Of a DNA stretch of 64,000 nucleotides, positions 17,080-25,136 are shown in pieces (position 1 is the stretch's first letter; every line of letters starts with the position of its first letter). The stretch is from Streptomyces globosus (GTDB taxonomy: Bacteria > Actinomycetota > Actinomycetes > Streptomycetales > Streptomycetaceae). The translations under genes were made by a program, and so were the position numbers. The stretch covers positions 186,001 to 250,000 of the forward strand of contig NZ_CP030862.1 in the NCBI RefSeq assembly GCF_003325375.1, read 5' to 3'. Below the pieces are notes generated by a model, which was not told where the DNA came from, made no database searches, and saw only the letters and a list, made by a program, of their open reading frames with translations.

Positions 17080-17283
17080 TCAGGCGGGAACGATGTTCTC
17101 GGCCGTCGGGCCCTTCTGGCCCTGCGCGATGTCGAAGGTGACCTTCTGGCCCTCCTGCAGCTCGCGGAAGCCCTGGGTGGCGATGTTCGAGTAGTGGGCG
17201 AAGACGTCGGCGCCGCCGCCGTCCTGCTCGATGAAGCCGAAGCCCTTTTCCGCGTTGAACCACTTCACGGTGCCAGCAGCCAT
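17080..17283 (-). CDS. Cold-shock protein, CspA family
   Basis: 67 residues from ATG 17283 with a GGAG ribosome site. Both RNA-binding motifs are intact: RNP1 KGFGFI and RNP2-like VFAHYS. Length and ending ([12 protein letters not shown]) are standard. It binds single-stranded RNA or DNA through the OB fold. The upstream region contains two AAGCGCTT palindromes and a probable long untranslated leader, which suits cold-responsive control. It is terminated by a strong hairpin before the helicase. Confidence 0.95.
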   Translation of the reverse strand: MAAGTVKWFNAEKGFGFIEQDGGGADVFAHYSNIATQGFRELQEGQKVTFDIAQGQKGPTAENIVPA

Positions 17284-17375
17284 GTTTTTCTCCTTTGGGG
17301 CAGTACGCAGGCGTCCGCACTGTGCGGATGCCGTGTCGCCGCGATGATGCCCTGCCGGAAATAACCGGAAATACG

Positions 17376-17414
17376 AAGCGCTTCAGTGCGGCACGGAGGC
17401 CGGGCGAAGCGCTT
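17376..17414. promoter_or_regulatory. Two AAGCGCTT palindromes upstream of the cold-shock gene
   Basis: The 8-base palindrome AAGCGCTT occurs at 17376-17383 and 17407-17414, start to start 31 bases (about three helical turns), 93-131 bases before the cold-shock start. Possible paired operator. Beyond it, 17415-17700 is AT-rich for this genome (AAAACAGAAAATTG) and carries no gene. Confidence 0.4.
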
Positions 17415-17760
17415 GAAATTCATGGGTACCAAAACTGCAACTGGGATCGACAGTAGCACGCCCGAGAGGTTTTTGTGCGCGGCTTATTTCGCTGCGCGCG
17501 GCGGGGGTAAAAACCCTCCCGGTGGCACCCGCCAAAATCTGCAGCGGCGAAAACAGAAAATTGAACCCCCGAGTGCGGCGTTTCGCGGGAGGTCCCGCGC
17601 TTGCACGGTGCGGCCCCGACCGCGGCTCCCGGCCGCAGGAGGGCGGGACTGCGCCCGGTGTGAATCGCCGTGTATGACGCGCGGCCAAGGCACGTCCGGC
17701 CGGCCCGGCCATGGCAGTCTTCTCGCCAGGCAGGGTTCTCGGAGTGGAGGTACGTCCGCC

Positions 17761-18654
17761 GTGGGTGTCACTGGAAACCCCACCGTCAGCAGGCGCCGAC
17801 TGGGCTCGGAGCTACGGCGGCTCCGGGAGATCAGCGGTATGACGACGCAACAGGTGGCGGCACGCCTGTTGATCTCCCAGCCCAAGATCAGCCTGCTGGA
17901 GAACGGCCGCCGCAACGTCAAGCCACGCGACGTGCGAGACCTCTGCGGGCTGTACGGAGTCCGGGACCAGCGGCGTGTGGACGATCTGATGCGGATGGCC
18001 AGGGAATCGGGCCGGCAGGGCTGGTGGCACGCCTACGACGACATCCGGTACGGCGCCTACATCGGTCTCGAGAGCGAAGCGGCCGCGGTCCGCTGCTACG
18101 AGGCCCAGGTGGTCCCCGGCCTGCTGCAGACTTCCGCCTATGCGCGGTCCGTCATCGCAGGAACGATCCCTCAAGCCACTGCCGAACAGGCCGCCAGACG
18201 GCTCGAGGTGCGGATGCGGCGCCAGGACCGCCTGCGCACCACGGGCACTCCGCTGCGCTTGTGGGCTGTGATGGACGCATCGGTGCTCTGGCGCGTCGTG
18301 GGCAGCCGCGAGGTCATGCGCGCACAGCTGGAACACCTGATCCGCATCAGCGCCCAGCCGCACATCACCCTGCAGGTTCTCCCCCACGACGCCGGTGCGC
18401 ACCCGGGTGTCGCGGGACAGTTCACGCTGCTCGATTTCGCTGAGGCCACCGACGGCAGCGTGGTGTATCTGGAGAGGTTCACCAGCGACCTCTACCTGGA
18501 GAAGCGATCCGACGTGCGGCGCTACAGCGACATGTACGCGCACGTGCAGGCCCGGGCACTGAGCCCGGACGGCACCCGGAGATTCGTCGAGGACGTCATC
18601 AAGGTGTACGCCGGCCCGGAACCGTCACCGGACGACCACTCGCGCAGCCGCTGA
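17761..18654 (+). CDS. XRE-family regulator with DUF5753 (Scr1-type)
   Basis: 297 residues from GTG 17761, preceded by GGAGG at 10 bases. The N-terminal HTH spans about 10-70 (LGSELRRLREISGMTTQQVAARLLISQPKISLLENGRRNVKPRDV). The DUF5753 domain follows (AAVRCYEAQVVPGLLQTSAYARSVI, LWAVMDASVLWRVVGS, HITLQVLPHDAGAHPGVAGQFTLLDF, SVVYLERFTSDLYLE). These regulators are widespread in Streptomyces and usually precede a small DUF397 partner, considered antitoxin and toxin-like respectively. No DUF397 gene is visible nearby, so this is a solitary copy. Confidence 0.92.
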   Translation: MGVTGNPTVSRRRLGSELRRLREISGMTTQQVAARLLISQPKISLLENGRRNVKPRDVRDLCGLYGVRDQRRVDDLMRMARESGRQGWWHAYDDIRYGAYIGLESEAAAVRCYEAQVVPGLLQTSAYARSVIAGTIPQATAEQAARRLEVRMRRQDRLRTTGTPLRLWAVMDASVLWRVVGSREVMRAQLEHLIRISAQPHITLQVLPHDAGAHPGVAGQFTLLDFAEATDGSVVYLERFTSDLYLEKRSDVRRYSDMYAHVQARALSPDGTRRFVEDVIKVYAGPEPSPDDHSRSR

Positions 18655-18737
18655 GCCCCGCCGGCGGACGGCCGGTGCCGTTGAGCGGGCTCCATCCCCT
18701 GCCTGCCAGGGGCAGGCCCTGGAGGGTGGTCCGTGAC

Positions 18738-18776
18738 GGGGCCCGGCCGGGTCGCTCCGGACCGGCGGCCGGGCCC
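18738..18776. terminator. Hairpin between convergent genes
   Basis: GGGCCCGGCC and GGCCGGGCCC arms, 10 bp, around a 19-base loop, lying between the XRE gene and the convergent small hydrophilic gene. Confidence 0.5.
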
Positions 18777-18801
18777 TGCGGGTGTGCGAGGGGCGTTCCG
18801 G

Positions 18802-18999
18802 TCAGAGGTTCTCGTCGTGCAGGTCTTCTTCGCGCAACAGGTCGTCCTCGCGGCGGTGGGAGGTCTCCGCTTGGTCCTGCTTCCGGCCCTGCGCGCGCGA
18901 TGACTTGCCCGGCCGGGGGTGAGCGGGGTCTCCGGAGCGGTGGTGCTGCTGCGCCTCGCTGCCCTTGCCCGGCTGGGGCTTGTCCTGCGTACCGCCCAT
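18802..18999 (-). CDS. Small, highly charged hypothetical protein
   Basis: 65 residues from ATG 18999, preceded by AAGAGGAG. Composition is almost wholly hydrophilic: Gln/Gly/Lys at the start (GGTQDKPQPGKGSEAQQHH), then basic, then an acidic end (RREDDLLREEDLHDENL). No hydrophobic core, so it is probably disordered in isolation, like small stress-associated proteins. I know no named family. A frame open further upstream to 19098 lacks a ribosome site. Confidence 0.6.
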   Translation of the reverse strand: MGGTQDKPQPGKGSEAQQHHRSGDPAHPRPGKSSRAQGRKQDQAETSHRREDDLLREEDLHDENL

Positions 19000-19129
19000 G
19001 ACGGCGACTCCTCTTGATGAGTGGGGTACGGATGCCTCACCGACGACGCTGACACGCACCGCCGCACTCTGCACCCTCTCGCCGCCGAAGCGAGGCACGC
19101 AGGTGACGCCCGTCCCCGATGTGGCGGCG

Positions 19130-20377
19130 TCAGAGGGCGGGTCGGCCGATCGGTGCCGAGGACGGGTCGGACGCGAGCCCGGTGGCCGGCGTGGTGTCCT
19201 TCGGCGCAGGGGCGGCTCGGCGCCCGGTGCCGGGTACGCGGGTCCTGCCCTGCGGCGGTACGGTTCCTGACCCCGCCGCCCGGCCGGGTGCCGGCCGCCG
19301 CATCCCCGTGCGCCGGGCCGCGCGCCGCCACAGGTGAGGCAGGAAGGCGTAGAAGCGGTCGGGAAGGAAGACGGCGTCCGCGACGATCATCGCGCCGGAG
19401 AAGAGGGGCAGCCCCAGGAGCACCGCGATGCCGAGGTGCATGCCCAGCAGCACGGTCAGTACCGGGTACTTGAGTCGGCCGAAGAGCACGAACGGGAAGG
19501 CCACCTGCAGGAGCACCGTCACGTGGCCGGCGATCGCGATCACCATCGGGTACTCGTCCACGAGGTGGGAGAGCGCGGGCCAGGGCTGGAAGAGCTCGAG
19601 GTTCAGCGCGTAGTGGAGGGCGGTGCCGCCGCCCCAGGTGGAGCCCTGGATCTTGTACAGGCCGGACGATCCGTAGAGGAAGCAGACCTGTGCCGCGATG
19701 ACGAGCATCCCGCAGTTGTGCACCGCCGTGGTCAAGGTGGTGCGGGCGGCCCGGAGCTGCTCTGCGTGAAAGCGCCTCACCGGCTCCGGTGCCTGGTCCG
19801 CACGAGCCGCCCTGAGCCGCTCTCGGCGTGCGTCCAGGGACCAGCGCCGACCGCACGCGGTGAGGACGAGGTAGAGGGCCATCAGCAGGACCAGGTTGTC
19901 GCCTCCGTCCGTCATGAAGATCGACCTGGCGTGGAAGGAGGTCACCACGACGGCGAAGAGGATGGACATGGCGCGGGTCCGCCAGCCCAGCATGAACAGC
20001 GCGGAGGTGAGGAGGGCCGCCGCGTAGCAGAGTTCGAAGTAGGCGCGGCTGTCGGACAGGATCAGGATGCTGTTCCAGCCCGTCTGGTCGAAGAGCTGGT
20101 GTGCCAGCGCGGGCGTCCAAGGGGAGCCGGGGCCCCAGATCTCGTCGCGGTGCGGGAACTCGCGCAGCAGGAAGACCAGGTAGAGCAGCCCGTAGCCGAT
20201 GCGCAGGACCGACGCGGCGTAGAGGGAGATCGGCCGGTCGGTGAGAAGCGCCCACAGGGCGCCGATCCGGTCGAGCAGGCGGCGGCGGGCCGCGAGGGCG
20301 ATCGAAGTCTCCTGGCCCGGCGGGTGGTGCGGCCCGGCTGCCGTGGAAGGGTGCTGGGGGGCCTGTTCATTTCCCAT
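19130..20377 (-). CDS. HTTM-domain membrane protein
   Basis: 415 residues from ATG 20377. Multiple hydrophobic segments between residues 50 and 340, with the HTTM layout: SVLRIGYGLLYLVFLLREFPHRDEIWGP, FELCYAAALLTSALFMLGWRTRAMSI, SIFMTDGGDNLVLLMALYLVL, GLYKIQGSTWGGGTALHYALNLELF. The HTTM domain is shared with vitamin K-dependent gamma-carboxylase, but the bacterial stand-alone proteins have no proven reaction. The C-terminal 60 residues are Pro/Arg-rich. Its first codons overlap the DUF5819 gene by 11 bases, so the two are coupled and probably work as one complex. Confidence 0.88.
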   Translation of the reverse strand: MGNEQAPQHPSTAAGPHHPPGQETSIALAARRRLLDRIGALWALLTDRPISLYAASVLRIGYGLLYLVFLLREFPHRDEIWGPGSPWTPALAHQLFDQTGWNSILILSDSRAYFELCYAAALLTSALFMLGWRTRAMSILFAVVVTSFHARSIFMTDGGDNLVLLMALYLVLTACGRRWSLDARRERLRAARADQAPEPVRRFHAEQLRAARTTLTTAVHNCGMLVIAAQVCFLYGSSGLYKIQGSTWGGGTALHYALNLELFQPWPALSHLVDEYPMVIAIAGHVTVLLQVAFPFVLFGRLKYPVLTVLLGMHLGIAVLLGLPLFSGAMIVADAVFLPDRFYAFLPHLWRRAARRTGMRRPAPGRAAGSGTVPPQGRTRVPGTGRRAAPAPKDTTPATGLASDPSSAPIGRPAL

Positions 20378-21107
20378 GGGGGGTCACCTTCCACCAGGGC
20401 AGGAGCCGGTCCTCGGTGGGTGCCGGCGGGCGGTTCCCGGCCGGTGCGCCGGGCGCGGCAACGGGCAGTGTGACGACCCGGAGCTGAATGAAGCCGAAGG
20501 CGCGGCCGCCGTGGTGGGCGGCGAAGCGGTCCGCGGCGATGTTGCGCAGGTACGTCTGCAGCATCACGGCGCGTTCCGAGCGCGCCGTGTCACTTCCGCC
20601 GTGGGTCTCGACGTAGGAGGTCCAGGCGCGGCGCAGCAGGTTCTGGGACGTGTGGCTCGGAAACGGATTGTGGTCGACTGCGGAATGGTCCACCGCAGCC
20701 AGGTCGAACCAGGGGGTCACCTGCACCGATCCTGTGGAGTCGGTGTGTGCGGTTCTCGCCAGGATCTTTCGGTTGAAGGAGTCGGGGTCCGGGGCGAAGA
20801 GCCGCCAGTTCTGTTCGAAGAGCGGGAACACCCATCCATTCACCTGGGAGCTGTACCGCTTCGACACGGGGCTGGCGGGGGCCACGTGGAGGAACACCAG
20901 GGCGATATGGACCAGGGCCGTCACCAGGCAGAGGGCCACGGCGGTGTGCAGCCCCGCTTTCAGTGCACGAACGCCCATGGGGGACCCGCCCGGTCTGACC
21001 GCTTCGCCAGGGCGCTGCACGGGGACCGGACCGGAATCGGACTGAGGGAGTTCCTTCACGTCCGCAGATTCAATCCCGCTCGACACCGCCCACCCGGTCC
21101 TTCTCAT
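20367..21107 (-). CDS. DUF5819 family protein, partner of the HTTM protein
   Basis: 246 residues from ATG 21107; a shorter start at MGVRALKAG is possible. One transmembrane helix near 50-75 (LHTAVALCLVTALVHIALVFLHV), then an exported domain with NGWVFPLFEQNWRLFAPDPDSFNRKILARTA, typical of DUF5819, and TSQNLLRRAWTSYVETHGG. DUF5819 and HTTM genes are regular neighbours in actinobacteria. The overlap of 11 bases with the HTTM gene supports translational coupling. Function unknown; exported domain with an aromatic-rich face. Confidence 0.85.
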   Translation of the reverse strand: MRRTGWAVSSGIESADVKELPQSDSGPVPVQRPGEAVRPGGSPMGVRALKAGLHTAVALCLVTALVHIALVFLHVAPASPVSKRYSSQVNGWVFPLFEQNWRLFAPDPDSFNRKILARTAHTDSTGSVQVTPWFDLAAVDHSAVDHNPFPSHTSQNLLRRAWTSYVETHGGSDTARSERAVMLQTYLRNIAADRFAAHHGGRAFGFIQLRVVTLPVAAPGAPAGNRPPAPTEDRLLPWWKVTPHGK

Positions 21108-21145
21108 GTCTGTTGATCGCCTGAGGTACCTGCGCGACTCTCACC

Positions 21146-21189
21146 GGCGGCGCGCGGCGGACTCGATGAGCATCCCGCCGCGCGCCGCC
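21146..21189 (-). terminator. Terminator of the ice-binding-type gene
   Basis: A 15-bp stem, GGCGGCGCGCGGCGG paired with CCGCCGCGCGCCGCC, with a 14-base loop, 33 bases past the stop. Confidence 0.8.
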
Positions 21190-21221
21190 CTTCGGTGATC
21201 GGGTTTCGTGCAGGCTGCTGC

Positions 21222-22595
21222 CTAGCCCTCGATGCCCGCGGGCTTGTTGCCGTAGCCGTAGTGGTCGTCCGGCTTCCCCGTGCCGTCGCGGCCGTGGTCA
21301 TGGCCCGGCTTGCCGGGTGCCTCCTCGTGCCCGTGGTCGTGGCCTGGCTTGCCGGGTGCCTCCTCGTGCCCGTCGCCCGGGCCGCCGTGCTCCGGCCCGT
21401 GGTGTTCCAGGCCGCTGTGGTCCCGGCCCGGCCCGCCGTGGTCCGGTGCGCCGGGCTTGCCGCCCTGCCCGCCGGTGACGTTTCCGCCGGTGATGGTTCC
21501 GCCGGTGGTGTTCCCCCCGATGGTGTTCCCACCGACCGTGTTCCCGGCCGTGTTGCCCGCGGTGTTCCCGGAGGTGTTGCCGGCGATGTTCCCCGAGGTG
21601 CCGCCGGACACGAGGTCGACGATCGGGCCGCCCAGGAGGCCGCCACCGATCAGACCCACGGTCGTGCCGGTCGTCGTGCCGGCCGTCGGCGTGCCGGTGG
21701 TCGTTCCGGTGGTCGTTCCTGCGGTCGTGCCGGTGGTCGTTCCGGTGGTCGTTCCTGCGGTCGTGCCGGTGGTCGTTCCGGTGGTCGTTCCTGCGGTCGT
21801 GCCGGTGGTCGTTCCGGTGGTGGTTCCGGTGGTGGTCCCGGTTGTCGTGCCGCCGGTGGCGCAGCCGCCGAGGAAGATCCTGTTGTTGTTGAGGGTCACC
21901 TCGCCCTCACGGGCCAGCGCCCGGCCCTCGATGTTCGCCCCCTGATTCACGAAGATGGAGGTCAGAGCCATGATGGTGCCGACGAACGTGGAGGTGGTGC
22001 CGATGGTCGCCGAACTCCCGATCTGCCAGAACACGTTGCACGGCGAAGCGCCGTTCGTGAGGAGGATCCGGCTGCTGGACGCCGTGGTCAGGGCTTCGGG
22101 AACCTGGAAGACCCAGACCGAGTTGGGGTTGCCCCCGGCGTTCAGGATCAGGTCGCCGGTGAGTCCGACACCGGATGTGGCCCTGTGGACGCCGGGAAGC
22201 AGTTCCTGGCCCCCGCCGATCCCGGCCGCGAGCGCGAAGTCCGGTGCCTGTCCGGCCGCCTGGTTGTACGCCACGATCAGATCGCTCTTGGCCTGAGCGG
22301 CCGCGGCGTCCGCAGCGTGCACCGCGCCGAGCACCAGTCCGGGCGGGAACCCGGTGATGGCCGGGTTCGGGTGCGTCCCAAGGTCGTGGTCGAGTACCGA
22401 GGGACCGGTGTTCGTGACTCCCTGACCTGCCAGGACGGAGTAGCTGGCGGTGGTGCCCAGCGGCACGGGTGTCGCGATGGCGATTGCCTGTGTCGGCAAT
22501 CCGGCGACCATTACAGCGGCAACCGTGACGGCGACGGCCGAGGACAGCCAGCCGGAAAGAGTGCGGCGCCGGGCCGCCTGGATTTTCAGCTTCAT
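21222..22595 (-). CDS. Secreted DUF3494 (ice-binding type) protein with Thr/Gly repeat tail
   Basis: 457 residues from ATG 22595. A signal peptide covers about 1-40 (basic start, SAVAVTVAAVMVAGLPTQAIA). The DUF3494 beta-helix domain spans about 45-245: LGTTASYSVLAGQGVTNTGPSVLDHDLGTHPNPAITGFP, NPNSVWVFQVPEALTTASSSRI, CNVFWQIGSSATIGTTSTFVGTIMAL, RALAREGEVTLNNNRIFLGGC. The family includes ice-binding adhesins, but most members are untested. Next come about 60 residues of GTTTGTTAG-type repeats, a GNT/GGN repeat block, and a His/Gly/Pro-rich end (GHDHGHEEAPGKPGHDHGHE). There is no LPXTG sorting signal; the repeats may act as a stalk or cell-wall spacer. The histidines could bind metal. Confidence 0.88.
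   Translation of the reverse strand: MKLKIQAARRRTLSGWLSSAVAVTVAAVMVAGLPTQAIAIATPVPLGTTASYSVLAGQGVTNTGPSVLDHDLGTHPNPAITGFPPGLVLGAVHAADAAAAQAKSDLIVAYNQAAGQAPDFALAAGIGGGQELLPGVHRATSGVGLTGDLILNAGGNPNSVWVFQVPEALTTASSSRILLTNGASPCNVFWQIGSSATIGTTSTFVGTIMALTSIFVNQGANIEGRALAREGEVTLNNNRIFLGGCATGGTTTGTTTGTTTGTTTGTTAGTTTGTTTGTTAGTTTGTTTGTTAGTTTGTTTGTPTAGTTTGTTVGLIGGGLLGGPIVDLVSGGTSGNIAGNTSGNTAGNTAGNTVGGNTIGGNTTGGTITGGNVTGGQGGKPGAPDHGGPGRDHSGLEHHGPEHGGPGDGHEEAPGKPGHDHGHEEAPGKPGHDHGRDGTGKPDDHYGYGNKPAGIEG
21661..21855. repeat. Short tandem repeats encoding the Thr/Gly tail
   Basis: Units of about 36 bases built from GTCGTTCC, GCGGTCGTGCC and GGTGGTC recur roughly three to four times and grade into 12-base GTGGTCGTTCCG units. 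They stay in frame with the gene, so length change would only shorten or lengthen the stalk. Confidence 0.8.
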
Positions 22596-22779
22596 CAAGA
22601 GGCCATTTCCTGTGGGGGGCGTGGCGTACCGGGCCCTACCGTTCGCCCGGGAAGCCCTGGTGTGTCGCTCGCCGCATATTACGCAGGAAATTTCGCGCAG
22701 CTACAACAGATGAGGGGTGGGGAGGGGGGTTAATACAAACACATACATGACTGAAATCGTGCCGAAAATAACCGGACTC

Positions 22780-22803
22780 GCATTGTTGATCATCCGACAA
22801 TGC
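22780..22803. promoter_or_regulatory. Inverted repeat in the AT-rich region upstream of the ice-binding-type gene
   Basis: GCATTGT and ACAATGC arms around a 10-base spacer, in a notably AT-rich stretch (22730-22835, with TTAATACAAACACATACATG). Lies about 190 bases upstream of the DUF3494 start; possible operator. The remainder of 22596-22897 holds no gene. Confidence 0.4.
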
Positions 22804-22897
22804 CGCCGAATAGGCAGAGCGCGATTAACTCGTAGGAGGGTGCATCGCACACCTGCCCCAGCACATCCGGTGGCCCGTCGCGGACATGTGCCGCCGG

Positions 22898-23146
22898 TCA
22901 GGTGATCTCGCGGATCCGCGGGCGCGGGCGTGGCGGCCGGTTCGCCGCCATGTTCCCCGCTCCGGCGGCGCTGTTGGTCTGCTTCTGCCGCTGCGGCCCG
23001 ATGCGCCCGGACGGGCAGGCGGCCCTGCGCGGGGCCTCGGCCGCCGGGCGGCACCGGGCCGAGGCCCGCGCGGACTCCGTGTGTCCGCCGGCGTCCCAAC
23101 TCCCGCCGACGCCCCGGCCCGAGGTCCGCTGCGGCTCGCGGCGCAT
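22898..23146 (-). CDS. Possible small basic protein
   Basis: An 82-residue frame from ATG 23146 begins 11 bases after the hydrolase stop and is composed of Arg, Ala, Gly and Pro with few hydrophobics, ending MAANRPPRPRPRIREIT. The ribosome site is weak and I recognise no family. It may be non-coding; a forward frame over the same bases is equally open. Confidence 0.25.
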   Translation of the reverse strand: MRREPQRTSGRGVGGSWDAGGHTESARASARCRPAAEAPRRAACPSGRIGPQRQKQTNSAAGAGNMAANRPPRPRPRIREIT

Positions 23147-23157
23147 CTGCGCGAGCC

Positions 23158-24096
23158 CTATGCCTCGACCGCGGCGGGGCGGGGGGAGTCGACGTCGTCC
23201 ATGAAGGACAGCATCCGGGCGTTGACCACGTCGGGGTGGTCGATCTGCGGGCCGTGCCCCGTCGCGGTGATGATCTCGGCGCGGGCTCCGGGGACGAGGC
23301 GCGGTACGCGTTCCAGCTGCCGCCTGGGGTGAACGAGCAGGCTGTGCTTGCCCATGATGACGTAGAGCGGGGTCCGGATGGACCGCAGCGCGTCCTCGTC
23401 CAGCGGCAGCGGCGCGGGGCGGCGGATCCGGTACGCGCGGGCGCCGAGCTGGATCCACTTGCGCATCTCGGGGACGGCGATGACCGGCTGGTCCAGCCAC
23501 TTGGCGAGCCGGGGACGCAGCGCCTTCGGGGCGAAGGTGGCGAACAGGCTCACGAAGACCCAGGCGAAGAAGCGCAGACCGACCTTCTCCAGGCCGCCGG
23601 GGTCGAGGGCGGTGACCGAGGCGAGCCGTCCGGACCGCCGGTGGGCCTGGTTGAGCACCAGCCAGCCGCCGTAGGAGGAGCCGACGAGGTGGACCCGGTC
23701 GAGGCCGAGCGCGTCGAGGGCCTCGTCCATCCACTGGGCGGCACGCTCCGGCTGCCACATGGGCTCGCGGTGGACGCTGCGGCCTGCATCGCCGGGCGTG
23801 TCGAGAGCGTAGACAGGGCGGTCGAGGCTGAGCCCAGGGGTGTTGGGGTACCACATCGCCGAGCTGTAGCCGGCGCCGTGGATCAGGACGATCGGGGTCC
23901 GGGACTCGGCGGCGGGGTCCGAGGGCCCGTACCGGTAGACGTGGGTGGTGCCGAAGCTGGTCTCCACGTCCGTCTCGGAGCGGGCGGGCGCCCCCATCGC
24001 GTAGAGGGCGTCGGCGGCGGCGAAGTAGCGGTCGCGCAAGGCGTCGTTGACGTAGCGGCCGACATCTCGGCGTACGCGGGCTTTGTTCTCGGGCAC
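23158..24096 (-). CDS. Alpha/beta hydrolase
   Basis: 312 residues from GTG 24096 with CCGGAGG eight bases upstream. Alpha/beta fold markers: IVLIHGAGYSSAMWYP (oxyanion loop HGAG), VYALDTPGDAGRS, VHLVGSSYGGWLVLN with the nucleophile Ser in GSSYG, and a terminal HGPQIDHPDVVNARMLSF supplying the catalytic His. Substrate unknown. It is divergent from a TetR gene with two palindromes between them, the usual layout for a hydrolase controlled by its neighbour. Confidence 0.9.
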   Translation of the reverse strand: MPENKARVRRDVGRYVNDALRDRYFAAADALYAMGAPARSETDVETSFGTTHVYRYGPSDPAAESRTPIVLIHGAGYSSAMWYPNTPGLSLDRPVYALDTPGDAGRSVHREPMWQPERAAQWMDEALDALGLDRVHLVGSSYGGWLVLNQAHRRSGRLASVTALDPGGLEKVGLRFFAWVFVSLFATFAPKALRPRLAKWLDQPVIAVPEMRKWIQLGARAYRIRRPAPLPLDEDALRSIRTPLYVIMGKHSLLVHPRRQLERVPRLVPGARAEIITATGHGPQIDHPDVVNARMLSFMDDVDSPRPAAVEA

Positions 24097-24127
24097 GGCG
24101 GCACCTCCGGTGAAGTCCCCTGGTTGT

Positions 24128-24163
24128 GGTACGACCGTACCATCAAAATGGTACGCCGGTATC
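24128..24163. promoter_or_regulatory. Tandem operator between hydrolase and TetR genes
   Basis: GGTACGACCGTACC at 24128-24141 and GGTACGCCGGTATC at 24150-24163, each an interrupted palindrome with 4-base centre, 22 bases apart. Position between divergent genes fits a TetR binding site. Confidence 0.65.
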
Positions 24164-24221
24164 ATGAAAGGCCCGGGCAGGAGAGCACGGCCCCACCGAC
24201 GACGGGCGGAGACACGGAACC

Positions 24222-24899
24222 ATGCCGAAGCGGGTGGACCACGAGGAGCGGCGCGCCCAGATTGCCGAGGCGCTCATCCGGGTCGCAGGGCGGCGGGGGC
24301 TGCATGCCGTCGGCATGCGCGACGTGGCCGCAGAGGCCGGTGTGTCGCTCCGGCTCGTGCAGTACTACTTCGAGACCAAGGAGAAGCTGCTCTTCTACGG
24401 CCTCCGGCACCTGACCGACCGCTTCACTGCAAGGGTGGGGGCGCGCCTGGCTGCTGCCGGCCCGAACCCGGGCGCGCGCGCCACCGCGGAGGCGCTGCTC
24501 CTGGCCTCGCTGCCCACCGACGAGGAGAGCCGGACGTTCCACCTGCTGTACAGCTCCTACGCGATCCTGTCCGTCACCGACGGGGCGCTGGCTGCGCAGC
24601 CGTTCATCGACAAGCCCGACGCTGCGGAGAACGCCCTGGCCGGGCTCCTTGAGCAGGCGCAGGCGGCCGGCCTGGCAGACCCGGGCGCCGACGCGCGCAC
24701 GGAGGCGATCAGCCTGCTCGCGATGGCGGCGGCCATGGGTACCAGCATCCTCGTGGGCCAGCGCAGCCCGGAGTCGGCGATCGCGGTGCTCCGCCACCAC
24801 CTGGACCGGATCTTCAGGACTGCTTCCGCCGCGGAGCGGATGCCGGAAGCCGAACCCGCGCCCCGGGCTTGGGGATCACCCGGCGCGAGGTCTGTGTAA
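24222..24899 (+). CDS. TetR-family regulator; C-terminus reaches into an att remnant
   Basis: 225 residues from ATG 24222. The N-terminal HTH (RRAQIAEALIRVAGRRGLHAVGMRDVAAEAGVSLRLVQYYFETKEKLL) is classic. The ligand domain has ARTEAISLLAMAAAMGTSILVGQRSPESAIAVLRHHLDRIF, the TetR_C family 6 style ending. The last 20 residues are encoded by a degenerate copy of the tRNA-Gly 3' end (24835-24875), so the original tail may have been replaced or extended by insertion. It probably represses the divergent hydrolase. Confidence 0.88.
   Translation: MPKRVDHEERRAQIAEALIRVAGRRGLHAVGMRDVAAEAGVSLRLVQYYFETKEKLLFYGLRHLTDRFTARVGARLAAAGPNPGARATAEALLLASLPTDEESRTFHLLYSSYAILSVTDGALAAQPFIDKPDAAENALAGLLEQAQAAGLADPGADARTEAISLLAMAAAMGTSILVGQRSPESAIAVLRHHLDRIFRTASAAERMPEAEPAPRAWGSPGARSV
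24835..24875 (-). repeat. Degenerate att remnant 1 (tRNA-Gly 3' half)
   Basis: Matches the tRNA 3' half at 31 of 41 positions, including CGAACCCGCGC and GCTTGGG, and is followed by ATCACCCGGCGC exactly as remnant 3 is. A GTCCGCC...GTACGTGCGGCAC block about 90 bases right matches the arms of the other remnants. The 24900-25136 gap holds this arm and no gene. Confidence 0.6.
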
Positions 24900-25136
24900 A
24901 GGGAGTTCGACCTGCGCGCGAGCCGGTTCGAGGCCGGCGTCCCGTCGTTCCCTCGCACCATGGTGTCCGCCTGCAAGCGCCGCTGCCGGTACGTGCGGCA
25001 CCCCCTTCCCGGTGGCGCGTGCGCAGAGGGAGCCGCCCCGGGGTGCATGTGATCCAGTGCACACCGCCGGGAGCGATGACTTCGCCTCCTGCCGCCGGTC
25101 ATACAAGCGAAACCACCGAGGGAAGGAAGGCCCGCC

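Noticed and set aside
21661-21855. Tandem repeats as a CRISPR array
   Set aside because: Units are contiguous, of 12-36 bases without unique spacers, and encode an in-frame Thr/Gly tail.
22902-23204. Plus-strand 100-codon frame
   Set aside because: No ribosome site or family; Arg/Pro-rich ending; probably non-coding.
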